From an uncultured Aquimarina sp. (GTDB taxonomy: Bacteria > Bacteroidota > Bacteroidia > Flavobacteriales > Flavobacteriaceae): 53,561 nucleotides of DNA. The DNA lies in the NCBI GenBank assembly GCA_947498705.1, contig CANMLW010000021.1, forward strand, positions 1 to 53,561, read 5' to 3'. Positions 38,920-47,458 of this stretch are shown here, one piece after another (positions within the stretch are counted from its first letter, which is position 1; the number at the start of each line of letters is the position of its first letter). The notes below the pieces were generated by a model. The model made no database searches and was not told the DNA's origin. It was given only the letters and a program-made list of their open reading frames with translations. Position numbers and translations under genes: made by a program.

Positions 38920-39986
38920 TATTTAAAATTAAGGTCGTAATTAGGGTTTGTTTTCATGGTATCTTGACTTTCTGGAAAGTGCTCTACATACCAAACCATA
39001 AAAGCTGTGAGGTCAATTTTATCTGCCAGCAGTTTTTGTTGTCGTTCTCTAAAAGTTTTTTTAAGATCTGGTAGTTGTTCTAATTCCTTAACTTTCTCTA
39101 AAACACCTTCTCCTTTCTGAAAATTATAAACCAATCCGTATTTTTCCTGATCTTCGTTATAGGCTCTTCTAATAGAGTTTACATAGATAGAAGGGGTTCC
39201 TAAGACTCCTGCTTCTGCTGCCATCGTCGCTCCTTCTCCTATAAAAAAGGTAGCGCCAGCCAATACCTCATGCATATCTTCTGGAGCAATTTTTATTTTA
39301 TACTTTTTGTAGTGTTCGGGTAAATCACTCTCTGCAGAAATAAAAACCTCATACCGAGCTTCCAGATAGGCAACAAGGTTCTCTTTTTCTTGAGCTGTAA
39401 AGCCATTTTGTCCTTTATCATGAGAGGCGTTCCAGGATACGAATCTTAATAACACATATTTCTTATCCTTTGGGATATTTAAGATCGTATGATGCTCTTC
39501 ATTACTTTTAAAATATTTTGGATGCAAATACGCAAGCTCATGATAGCTTTTATATCGAACCTGCTTGGGTCCAAGGTCTTCAAAAAGGACCGATGGTGTA
39601 AGTACCGTTTTGGTAAATGGTAAATAAATTTTGATTTGTTCCCAATTGCCAGAATCTTCTAAGGATATATGCGGTTTTTTTAAAATTGCAGCGGCATGGG
39701 CAGCATAGGGAGACCCATGACTCATTAACACATCTGGTTTAAATTTAAGGCCTTGTAATACTTCTAAAACATCAAATTTAAGAAGCCCCCATATTTTCCC
39801 TGTAGTGGTGTTATACTTCTTCCCAAAAGAAACGTACTTAAACCCCGCTGCCTTAAGCAGCTCTATTTCAAATTCTTTTTGTCTACAAGTAAACAAAAAT
39901 TCGTGCCCCCTTTCTTGCATTTCATTCACAAAATTCCTGAATAAATGTACATGTCCTGGATGACCAATATCGATTAAAATTTTCAT
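38919..39986 (-). CDS. DUF354-family protein, glycosyltransferase-B-like fold
   Basis: 355 residues. Starts MKILIDIGHPGHVHLFRNF, the hallmark of DUF354, with a Rossmann-like N-terminal half (FKPDVLMSHGSPYAAHAAAI) and a C-terminal half containing FIGEGATMAAEAGVLGTPSIYV, similar to the nucleotide-sugar site of GT-B enzymes and UDP-GlcNAc 2-epimerases. Members are found in surface polysaccharide clusters next to deacetylase-like genes, as here. Probable cytoplasmic sugar-transfer or sugar-modification role; the precise reaction is unknown. Confidence 0.82.
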   Translation of the reverse strand: MKILIDIGHPGHVHLFRNFVNEMQERGHEFLFTCRQKEFEIELLKAAGFKYVSFGKKYNTTTGKIWGLLKFDVLEVLQGLKFKPDVLMSHGSPYAAHAAAILKKPHISLEDSGNWEQIKIYLPFTKTVLTPSVLFEDLGPKQVRYKSYHELAYLHPKYFKSNEEHHTILNIPKDKKYVLLRFVSWNASHDKGQNGFTAQEKENLVAYLEARYEVFISAESDLPEHYKKYKIKIAPEDMHEVLAGATFFIGEGATMAAEAGVLGTPSIYVNSIRRAYNEDQEKYGLVYNFQKGEGVLEKVKELEQLPDLKKTFRERQQKLLADKIDLTAFMVWYVEHFPESQDTMKTNPNYDLNFK

Positions 39987-40115
39987 GTGTTTATAGTATT
40001 AGAAATCACATGCAACCCACCAAACAATCGTCTTTGGCGCGTATCAAAAACTCTATTATGGCTCGTTTCATTTATTTTCTGTGATTAGTTGGTATTAAAA
40101 AAGTGCTATTTATTG

Positions 40116-41117
40116 TTAAATGCTTTTCAGTATTTTTACTGCAGTCTTCCCTGCTTTATACAACAACGGTTGCGCTACAAACAAGAATCGACCGTGAGAT
40201 ACGAGCTCTCCTCCAAATTTTGATTTAAACTCTCTTACACCATATGCTTCATCAGGTTTTCCTGCCCCCATAAAATCAAAACGAGGAATGTTATTGTCTG
40301 CTCCATACTGCATAGCAGCCCATGTTGCCAGTATGCTAGGGTATATATTTTTATACACTCCATCTTTTCCGCAAACAAACCACTCATAAATCACCTTATT
40401 CATAAAAATAGGACAAACAATTCCTCCTATAATTTCTCCCTGATAACGAATCAAAAAGAATCTTGCTGTGTTATTTTTCCATAAGCCTAAAAAGAAATCT
40501 TTATCAGGCAAAGGCGTCTTTACTTTGGTAGTATATAATTCGTGAAGGATAGCATAATATGCACTTATTTCATCACAAGATTCTGCTTCTACAATCTCTG
40601 CACCTGTTTTTAGACTCTTTTTTACCTGTCTTAGTTTGCTGCTACTCATACGCTTTTTCATAGCAGCCACATCTGTACAATCTACATGAAAATTAAGATG
40701 TGGTACCAGTCTAAACCCCACTTTGGCAAACAAATGCATATACTCATCGTAGTTGTTTAAATTTCTTGTTTCTATATAGATAACTTTCTTTTTTAAAGCA
40801 TCTATGGCAAACTGTAATGTTTCTATAATATCCTCATCATTTGCATCTTTGGATATGACAGGTCCTCCGTAAATAATTGCTCTACTCGAAAACTTGGATT
40901 TAATCCCTTTTTCTTTTTGAATAATTCCTGTTAGGTATACCCTAATCTGTCCTTCTCTTTCGATGGCAAATTGAAACGTTTCTACCCCAACTTTTTCAAA
41001 AAAACTATGTGCTGTTTTTGTTTGAAAAAAATTGGCGGTGGGCGCTTCTGTTATGTGTTGCCATTGTTCTTCTGAAATGGCGTCTATTTTTGTATGAATT
41101 GTACAGGTTTTGGTCAC
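40116..41117 (-). CDS. FemAB/GNAT-like acyl- or aminoacyltransferase
   Basis: 333 residues with two GNAT-like halves. Seen: an N-terminal half with FFQTKTAHSFFEKVG and IIYGGPVI, then the FemAB-type segment MSSSKLRQVKKSLKTGAEI and a C-terminal acetyltransferase-like half (ARFFLIRYQGEIIGGIVCPI, DFMGAGKP, YGVREFKSKFGG). This resembles proteins annotated as FemAB-like in exopolysaccharide clusters. FemAB enzymes transfer amino acids from aminoacyl-tRNA; relatives in EPS loci may acylate sugars. It overlaps the GT4 gene by 4 bp, so it is part of that operon. Substrate is unknown. Confidence 0.82.
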   Translation of the reverse strand: MTKTCTIHTKIDAISEEQWQHITEAPTANFFQTKTAHSFFEKVGVETFQFAIEREGQIRVYLTGIIQKEKGIKSKFSSRAIIYGGPVISKDANDEDIIETLQFAIDALKKKVIYIETRNLNNYDEYMHLFAKVGFRLVPHLNFHVDCTDVAAMKKRMSSSKLRQVKKSLKTGAEIVEAESCDEISAYYAILHELYTTKVKTPLPDKDFFLGLWKNNTARFFLIRYQGEIIGGIVCPIFMNKVIYEWFVCGKDGVYKNIYPSILATWAAMQYGADNNIPRFDFMGAGKPDEAYGVREFKSKFGGELVSHGRFLFVAQPLLYKAGKTAVKILKSI

Positions 41118-42034
41118 AATATTGTGTCTTTATATATGTTGGTTAATGTATTTGCTACGGCATTAGAATCAAGATGTCTAATGGCATCTATCCCATTTGT
41201 TTTGCCGGGTTGCGCAAGCGCTTCTGTTAATCTATTTGCTATTTCTTTTTCATCAAATCCAGTAACATAGCATCCTTCTGTAGTTGAAATCACTTCTTTA
41301 ATATCACCTACATCTACTGCCACTATCTTACAATTACAGGCCATTGCTTCTTTAATCACATTAGGAGATCCTTCCCACAGGCTGGTCAATAATATTACAT
41401 CTGATGCGTTAAAGTATTTTGGCATTAACTCGTTAGGGATATCTTCTAAAACGTTTAAAGCAACGCTATCATCACCTAACCCTTTGTAGGCAGCTTTGGC
41501 GAGTTTAAAATTTTTCTCATATCGACGGGGATTTGCGGCAAAAAGAATGTGTTTTTTATCAGGATCCCATCCAGTAGTTGCTATTGATTCTTCTCGGGTA
41601 TAAGGTTTAAATTTTTTAAAATCCACTCCGTTAGGAACAATATAGGATTCTTTAAGCCCTGCAGATATTTTCATATCTTCAGATTTTACAATCACCTTTT
41701 TCCAGAATAAGGTGTTAAAAAACTTGATTCCGTACTTCAATAAGCCCGAAGCTTTTACATCGCTTCCCATCAAAGAAACTACCAAAGGTTGTGCACCCGA
41801 TAAAGAAGCTACAATTGCACTTAAAGAATAATGGGCATGTATAACATCAAAATTCTTATTCTTCAAGAACTTTCTTAAAGTAAAAATGTTATTGAAATAT
41901 CCTTTTAATCCCTTTCCTTTTATAGTATAGAAAGTAACCTTATGTCCCAGGTTAATTAAGGATTGTCCTTGATTTTTAATAATAGGAGAAATACCACTTT
42001 TTGTATTACCACTACTTATAAAAAGTATTTCCAT
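41114..42034 (-). CDS. Glycosyltransferase family 4
   Basis: 306 residues, short for GT4 but with both lobes. Seen: N-lobe MEILFISSGNTKSGISPI and FDVIHAHYSLSAIVASL; hinge IVPNGVDFKKFKP; C-lobe ASDVILLTSLWEGSPNVIKEAMAC, the conserved E-x7-E nucleotide-sugar motif (E in WEGSPNVIKEAM). It should add one sugar to the lipid-linked repeat unit at the cytoplasmic face. It sits between the ATP-grasp gene (33-bp gap) and the FemAB-like gene (4-bp overlap). Confidence 0.9.
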   Translation of the reverse strand: MEILFISSGNTKSGISPIIKNQGQSLINLGHKVTFYTIKGKGLKGYFNNIFTLRKFLKNKNFDVIHAHYSLSAIVASLSGAQPLVVSLMGSDVKASGLLKYGIKFFNTLFWKKVIVKSEDMKISAGLKESYIVPNGVDFKKFKPYTREESIATTGWDPDKKHILFAANPRRYEKNFKLAKAAYKGLGDDSVALNVLEDIPNELMPKYFNASDVILLTSLWEGSPNVIKEAMACNCKIVAVDVGDIKEVISTTEGCYVTGFDEKEIANRLTEALAQPGKTNGIDAIRHLDSNAVANTLTNIYKDTIL

Positions 42035-42067
42035 AGTATACGTTCTCGACTTAATATATGAATGATA

Positions 42068-43120
42068 TCATGCAGTTAGTACGCTTTTCTTTTTGATGAT
42101 ATGACTATATATACAATCGGCATACAGTTTTTCGAGGTCTAAATCTACTTCTTTGGAAGACCAACCATTATCACCCTTAACAAAGTAAGCATCAGACATA
42201 TATATCGTAGAGGTGCCAAAATATACGCCTTGCATTTCTAAAAGGTAATATTTTTTTCCGTCAAATGCAATATCTAGTGAAATATGTGGAATTTCTAAGT
42301 TATCATATACTTGTTTGGCAAAGTCTAAAATCTGGTATGTTAGTTCTGATTGGATACCGGCTTTATAATTATTTTGACTTCCACTGGCTCTAAAATCATC
42401 TTCTCTAACATAGCGGGTTAATATAAAGTAGCGTTGACCAAAAACGAGGATTTTCCAATCTTTTTTCAAGTTAGGAATAAACTCCTGTAAAATGTATTTT
42501 TTTCGATACATAGAGTCTTTCTTATACCCTTTATGTCTAAATGAACGTCCTATTTCCCATAAATAATTTTTAATATGAAAAGTTTTTGATATTTTTTTCA
42601 CTTCTTGCAATAGGTTTCTTTTGTTTTCGGCAAGAGATACTTGTGTTCCAGATGCTCCTCCTGATCCTTTTACAACCACTGGAAAATTAATCTGATCAAT
42701 ACATGTTAACATTTCTTCTGTGGTTCCAAACCGAAACGTTTTTAATTTACAAAACTCTGAGGGTAATATAATTTCTCTTAGAAGCTCCATAAAAACCTTA
42801 TTATTATTAGCTCGTAAAAACTCGTATAGAGGAATCACATTAGCACCTGCCAATTGCAATGCAAAAATCTGATCTTCTATATAATCTTTGTAATAATAGA
42901 AAGGATCTTCTGATGACGTATAGATTACATATACTCCCCTATAGTTTTGTGTGGTAAGATCGATTTCTGAAAATGTGGCAAAAGTAAGGTTAAAGCCATA
43001 TTCTTTAAAATATTGCCTTAGCTTTTCTTTTTCCATTCCGCTGCGATAAGGAACCGCATAATGTTTAGAACCAAAATTGCCTTTATAGTCCGTGAGTGCA
43101 AGAATAGTTTTCAAAATCAA
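42068..43120 (-). CDS. ATP-grasp ligase-like protein, copy 2
   Basis: 350 residues, paralog of the next gene. Seen: the shared N-terminus ALTDYKGNFGSKHYAVPYRSGM, the ATP-binding Lys and glycine-rich loop (FPVVVKGSGGASGTQVSL), and the metal-binding segment ISLDIAFDGKKYYLLEMQG. ATP-grasp enzymes join a carboxylate to an amine or thiol through an acyl phosphate. Context suggests amide formation on a sugar or polysaccharide unit. No ATG is available at the conserved N-terminus: the frame starts with TTG at 43120 or TTG at 43114 (the latter aligns with the paralog's Met); the nearby ATG at 43124 is out of frame. Confidence 0.85.
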   Translation of the reverse strand: MILKTILALTDYKGNFGSKHYAVPYRSGMEKEKLRQYFKEYGFNLTFATFSEIDLTTQNYRGVYVIYTSSEDPFYYYKDYIEDQIFALQLAGANVIPLYEFLRANNNKVFMELLREIILPSEFCKLKTFRFGTTEEMLTCIDQINFPVVVKGSGGASGTQVSLAENKRNLLQEVKKISKTFHIKNYLWEIGRSFRHKGYKKDSMYRKKYILQEFIPNLKKDWKILVFGQRYFILTRYVREDDFRASGSQNNYKAGIQSELTYQILDFAKQVYDNLEIPHISLDIAFDGKKYYLLEMQGVYFGTSTIYMSDAYFVKGDNGWSSKEVDLDLEKLYADCIYSHIIKKKSVLTA

Positions 43121-43218
43121 TCATTTTAAAGGGGTTAATGATCTATGTAATTAACAATGCTATCTACGTATCTTTATTAATTACAGTCTTTATTTCCTTT
43201 AAAACCTGATCTCCTATC

Positions 43219-44244
43219 CTATGGATTTAGATAGTAAGCAATACTATCGACATATACTTTTTCAATTTCCAATTTTTCTTTAATAAACTTCCATTGGTCA
43301 TTTTCTTTGGTAAAGTATCCTTCAGAATATGGTATTCCGGCTGTTCCAAAATATAAAGACTGAAACTCTAAAACGTAAAATTCGTCTCCATCGTATGCAA
43401 AATCTATAGAAACATGAGGTACATCTAATTTTTTAAATATTTCTAAGGCCAAATCGAACATTCCTTCGGGTGCTTCGGCTTCAAGGCCATAGAAATAATT
43501 ATCATAACCACCTCCGCTGGCTTTTATCCCTCGTCCCTTAAAAATCGGGCGTTTAAAGGTATATATCTTATTTCCAAACACATATACTTTCCAATCATTT
43601 TTTAGATTAGGAATAAAATCCTGAAGAATAAATTTATTTCTATGAACAGATTCTTTTATATATCCTTTGTGCTTTATTGCTCTGGCATGATCCCTAAAAT
43701 CCTGCAGATAACTACGTTCTCTACTAGACGCTTTTACTTTAGTGAATAACTCTTCTTTACTCTTTACTAACGAAACTCCGTCTCCAGATGCGCCTCCTGA
43801 TTCTTTAAAAACACATGGAAAATCGATATCTTCTATCTTCATTTTCAAATCTGCCATCGATCCAAATATCTTAGATTTCAAATAAGGAGTAATACCAATG
43901 GTTTTACGCATAAGCTCCATAAAAGCTTTATTGTTATTAGCTCTTAAATGTTTGTATTCTGGGATCAGTTTTGCTCCCAACAATTCAAATGTCAATACAA
44001 TATCTTCTATATAAGACTTATACCTATAACCAATATCTTCTGAGGATGTATATAGAATAATAGCATCTTTATACACTGGATCTTCGGGGTTAACTTCATT
44101 AAAATATCTAAACTCTATCTCATACCCCACTTCTTTAAAATAGGTGGTCATTTTCTCTTTATCCATCCCACTTCTATAAGGAACATCGAAATGTTTTGAG
44201 CCAAACTTCTTTTTATAATCTGTTAGTGCAATAATCTTATTCAT
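43219..44244 (-). CDS. ATP-grasp ligase-like protein, copy 1
   Basis: 341 residues, ATG start. Shares with its neighbour the N-terminus ALTDYKKKFGSKHFDVPYRSGM, ILYTSSED, LRANNNKAFMELMRK, the ATP-binding FPCVFKESGGASGDGVSLV, FIPNLKNDWKVYVFGN, and the metal site VSIDFAYDGDEFYVLEFQ. The two copies differ throughout, so the duplication is not recent and they probably have different substrates. Overlaps the asparagine-synthetase-like gene by 4 bp, indicating coupled expression with it. The family is not one I can name beyond ATP-grasp. Confidence 0.87.
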   Translation of the reverse strand: MNKIIALTDYKKKFGSKHFDVPYRSGMDKEKMTTYFKEVGYEIEFRYFNEVNPEDPVYKDAIILYTSSEDIGYRYKSYIEDIVLTFELLGAKLIPEYKHLRANNNKAFMELMRKTIGITPYLKSKIFGSMADLKMKIEDIDFPCVFKESGGASGDGVSLVKSKEELFTKVKASSRERSYLQDFRDHARAIKHKGYIKESVHRNKFILQDFIPNLKNDWKVYVFGNKIYTFKRPIFKGRGIKASGGGYDNYFYGLEAEAPEGMFDLALEIFKKLDVPHVSIDFAYDGDEFYVLEFQSLYFGTAGIPYSEGYFTKENDQWKFIKEKLEIEKVYVDSIAYYLNP

Positions 44245-45983
44245 AATATAGTTGGTTGTTTAGTTTTTCTTTCTACAGGCTGATGATGTAATGCGATTAG
44301 GGTAGAAATCATCATAAGCAAAGCATCTCTTTCTTTTTCTGGGGTATCTGGGGTTAGTGTCTCTAAGCTAGCCAGTAGTTTGTTAGCATCAAAATAAATA
44401 GTATCGGCTATTAGTTTTTTAATAGGTTCCTTATTTGCCAATACTCCTGATATAATTCCCAGATTATCCAGATAAGGGGTTTTTATTTTTCTACGAAGAC
44501 GTTTGGCAATAAAGGGCCAAATAATTTTATAAATGTATATTGATTCTCTAAGATCTTTTGGACGATACCCTTTTCCGGTCTTTTGAAGATATATCTTTTT
44601 ATTTGTTTTCTTTATAATATCAGTATACAGATATTGTCCTTTCATTCTTTTCAACGGATTTTCTGTAAAAAAATCGTTATTTACTCCTGCGTATTGTGTT
44701 TTAAGAAGTTCTTTTATAAACACATAATCCAGGAAGGGAGTCCTCACTTTTATATGCTGCATTTGCATCGCGATCCATTGTCCGAAAAATTTTCTAAATA
44801 CTTCTTCAAATACAAATACATAAAACTGTTGATTTTTGGTAAGATGATCAGGAACTATCGTTCTATAGGCTATTAGTTCTTCTATTAGTTCTTCTAATTC
44901 TGAACTAAATTCTTCCTTTTGTATCGCATCTAATGCTTTTGAGTTACTAATTTTTGCCCGTATCTCTTGGGTACTATTACTCATAAAAATATCGGCCAGG
45001 GCTTGAGAGGTAACAGCTCCTGTAATATGTAGTGCTCTAAAAAGTTCACTACCGATGACCCCCGAAAGCAAATATTCTGTCTGCTTTGCAATTTGTCGGG
45101 TACTGTAATGCATATGAGGGTATATCAATCCGTTGGCACCCGGGGATTCTTGAATATACGCTTCTGCACTTTTAAAATAATGCTTATTAATATATGTTTC
45201 ACTTCCCAGATTCAGGACTTGATATGGTATTTCCAGCTCTGCAGCATTTGCCTTAGGTATAGAAACATCATCATTTTCTAATTTCCCAAAAGAAAAGGTT
45301 TTAAAGTCTTTTTGCAAGTAGGTAGCGCAACTCACCAAAGTTCTTCCGTCAAATCCACTGGTAAATGCAATATCGAAAGGAGCATCAGGAAAATAATGTG
45401 CTGTTGTCGAAATAAAAAGATTGCTAAGTCGATCTACTACCTTTGATCCTCTAGACGGAGTTTCGTGAAACAAAGAGGTAGTTTCGAAATGTTTTTCTAC
45501 TGTAACGGTATCTCGATCAAGGGTTAAAAAAGAATTGCTCGGTACTAATTGTATCTCTTTGTAATGTGTCCTATTAAAAAAACCATAATTAAAGAGTAAG
45601 CCTTCGAGAATAAATTTTTTATCGATGGTAAATTCTTCTTGCGAAACGTTTCTTATATAGTGAACCGAAGAAGATATGTATGTATAATCATGGGTATGAT
45701 ACATAGGTAACACACTTAAAAAACTATTATAAACCCTAATGGTTTCGTCATCTACAACAATAGCGTAAAAATTACCCCTAAGCCTGGGGATATCATTAGG
45801 ATTTGTTTTAAACAGTGTTTGAGTATCGCCTATATAATCTCCTATGATGATGATCTTTTTGTCATCTTGCTCGTAGGTTGTATATTCGTTTCCTTGTAAT
45901 GTAAGTACCCAATTGTCGAGAAGGTGTATCTGATTCTCTTCTACAGGAACGTTGTTCAGTTTTGATAAAATAAAATGATTCAT
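44241..45983 (-). CDS. Asparagine-synthetase-like amidotransferase lacking the N-terminal Cys
   Basis: 580 residues. Seen: an N-terminal region resembling the AsnB glutaminase fold (LRGNFYAIVVDDETIRVYNS) that begins MNHF rather than Met-Cys, so it lacks the catalytic Cys; and a C-terminal PP-loop synthetase domain with FTSGFDGRTLVS (variant of SGGxDS) and SFGKLENDDVSIPKANAAEL. It should adenylate a carboxylate and couple it to an amine or ammonia. AsnB relatives in capsule clusters are thought to amidate uronic acid sugars. Without the Cys it would need free ammonia or an amine from another protein. Coupled to the ATP-grasp gene and 2 bp from the membrane-protein gene. Confidence 0.87.
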   Translation of the reverse strand: MNHFILSKLNNVPVEENQIHLLDNWVLTLQGNEYTTYEQDDKKIIIIGDYIGDTQTLFKTNPNDIPRLRGNFYAIVVDDETIRVYNSFLSVLPMYHTHDYTYISSSVHYIRNVSQEEFTIDKKFILEGLLFNYGFFNRTHYKEIQLVPSNSFLTLDRDTVTVEKHFETTSLFHETPSRGSKVVDRLSNLFISTTAHYFPDAPFDIAFTSGFDGRTLVSCATYLQKDFKTFSFGKLENDDVSIPKANAAELEIPYQVLNLGSETYINKHYFKSAEAYIQESPGANGLIYPHMHYSTRQIAKQTEYLLSGVIGSELFRALHITGAVTSQALADIFMSNSTQEIRAKISNSKALDAIQKEEFSSELEELIEELIAYRTIVPDHLTKNQQFYVFVFEEVFRKFFGQWIAMQMQHIKVRTPFLDYVFIKELLKTQYAGVNNDFFTENPLKRMKGQYLYTDIIKKTNKKIYLQKTGKGYRPKDLRESIYIYKIIWPFIAKRLRRKIKTPYLDNLGIISGVLANKEPIKKLIADTIYFDANKLLASLETLTPDTPEKERDALLMMISTLIALHHQPVERKTKQPTIL

Positions 45984-45985
45984 GG

Positions 45986-47395
45986 TTATAAGAGTCCTCG
46001 GTTTGATAGTTTAAATAAATTCCACATTAGAATAGCTGCAAAAATGAAAAGCAGGTATATCTTCCAATGTCTGGTTCTTCCGGGGTAATTTGTATGGATA
46101 CCATCGGCCATAAAAACGGTCAAAAACGGTAATACTAATATCTGAAACCGATCCTGAAAAGATATTCCGGATACGGCTAGAATCAGTATATAGCCAACGG
46201 CAAAACTTAGCATAAATACGCTTCCTTTTCTACGACGTCTTATCACCCTAATAAGGCCACAAAACACAAAGAAATATAAGCAATTACGTATAATTTCGTT
46301 ATAAAAGTGAGCATAAATGCCCAATTGCCCTTCTTCAAAATTTAATAAAGAAGGAAATGGTGTTACCATCGCTCCTGCCATCAATAAAGGGGCAACTATA
46401 GCAGCAGTATATGATATTCCTTTAGCTTCTGCAGCATTCGACAGTTCATTTTCGAATTGATCCTGACTTGCAAGAATCATTTCTTCGATCCCTTCTAGCA
46501 TTCCTAATCGATCTACCACCAGATAACTACCGTAAATTAATAAAATTGAAATAAAAACAGCTATAATTCGGTAACCTTTATTTCTAGTTCTTAAAAAAAC
46601 AATTTGCAAAAGCACACTACCGAGCAGTAAAGGAGCCATAATAGTTCTAAAATACAAGGTAATCGAGATCTGAAAAATAACGAATCCCATTACCATCCAT
46701 TTAAACCCTGTAACCATGACTTGTTTTGTGATCAGATAGGCAACATTTACAATAATGAAGATTAGCAAGGTTTCTTTAAGTGCCATACCTCCAAACCAAA
46801 TTAAAGGAGGCATAAGCATGGTAAGAATTCCAGCCAATCGGGCACGATCTTCATCATATACTAACCTGGTAATTTGGTAAACCCTAATAACAATCAAACT
46901 ACCAATCAAAATGTTAAATATTTTGATCACCAAAGGATAGGGACCAAACAGGTAATACAAAAAGCCAATAACAATAGAAAAACCATAATCAGATTCACTT
47001 TTCCAGAAACCTGACAATGCCTTAAAAACACTTTCTCCTTTCTGAAAAGCTTCTGCTGCCAACAGACCGGAGGTATTATAATTTACAGAATCTATCGCTT
47101 TGATTTCGAAAGGTAAACTTGCGGGGTCAAAAAACAAGGTAAGAAGATACAGTGCAATTACTCCTAAAATCCTATAAAAAACACTATGAATAAATAGTTT
47201 TCTTATAAATCCCTGGGTGGTAAGCCAATATTGAGGGTATTGCCATAGGGCTACAAAAAAAACAAACGTGGTTGCTACCCCTCCTAACAGCACAAATAAT
47301 GGCATTGTATATTCGGGAAAAATTATAATGTGAAAGGCGACTACCAACAAGGTAAATATAATCGCAATATTGGTATATGTTCTGGTCCACATCAT
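45986..47395 (-). CDS. Multi-pass membrane protein, candidate polysaccharide polymerase (Wzy) or GT-C glycosyltransferase
   Basis: 469 residues with about ten hydrophobic helices. A periplasmic loop after helix 3 contains AIDSVNYNTSGLLAAEAFQ and KSESDYGFSIVIGFLYYLFG, reminiscent of the first loop of GT-C enzymes, and a short basic segment VIRRRRKGSVFM faces the cytoplasm. Position between the Wzx flippase and transferase genes fits a repeat-unit polymerase, which the locus otherwise lacks. Polymerases diverge strongly, so the call rests on topology and context. Confidence 0.72.
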   Translation of the reverse strand: MMWTRTYTNIAIIFTLLVVAFHIIIFPEYTMPLFVLLGGVATTFVFFVALWQYPQYWLTTQGFIRKLFIHSVFYRILGVIALYLLTLFFDPASLPFEIKAIDSVNYNTSGLLAAEAFQKGESVFKALSGFWKSESDYGFSIVIGFLYYLFGPYPLVIKIFNILIGSLIVIRVYQITRLVYDEDRARLAGILTMLMPPLIWFGGMALKETLLIFIIVNVAYLITKQVMVTGFKWMVMGFVIFQISITLYFRTIMAPLLLGSVLLQIVFLRTRNKGYRIIAVFISILLIYGSYLVVDRLGMLEGIEEMILASQDQFENELSNAAEAKGISYTAAIVAPLLMAGAMVTPFPSLLNFEEGQLGIYAHFYNEIIRNCLYFFVFCGLIRVIRRRRKGSVFMLSFAVGYILILAVSGISFQDRFQILVLPFLTVFMADGIHTNYPGRTRHWKIYLLFIFAAILMWNLFKLSNRGLL

Positions 47396-47458
47396 AGATT
47401 TGTTTTTTAAAATGTTTTTTGGATCAGGTACATAGATTATTTATTTCTCTTAACGTAT

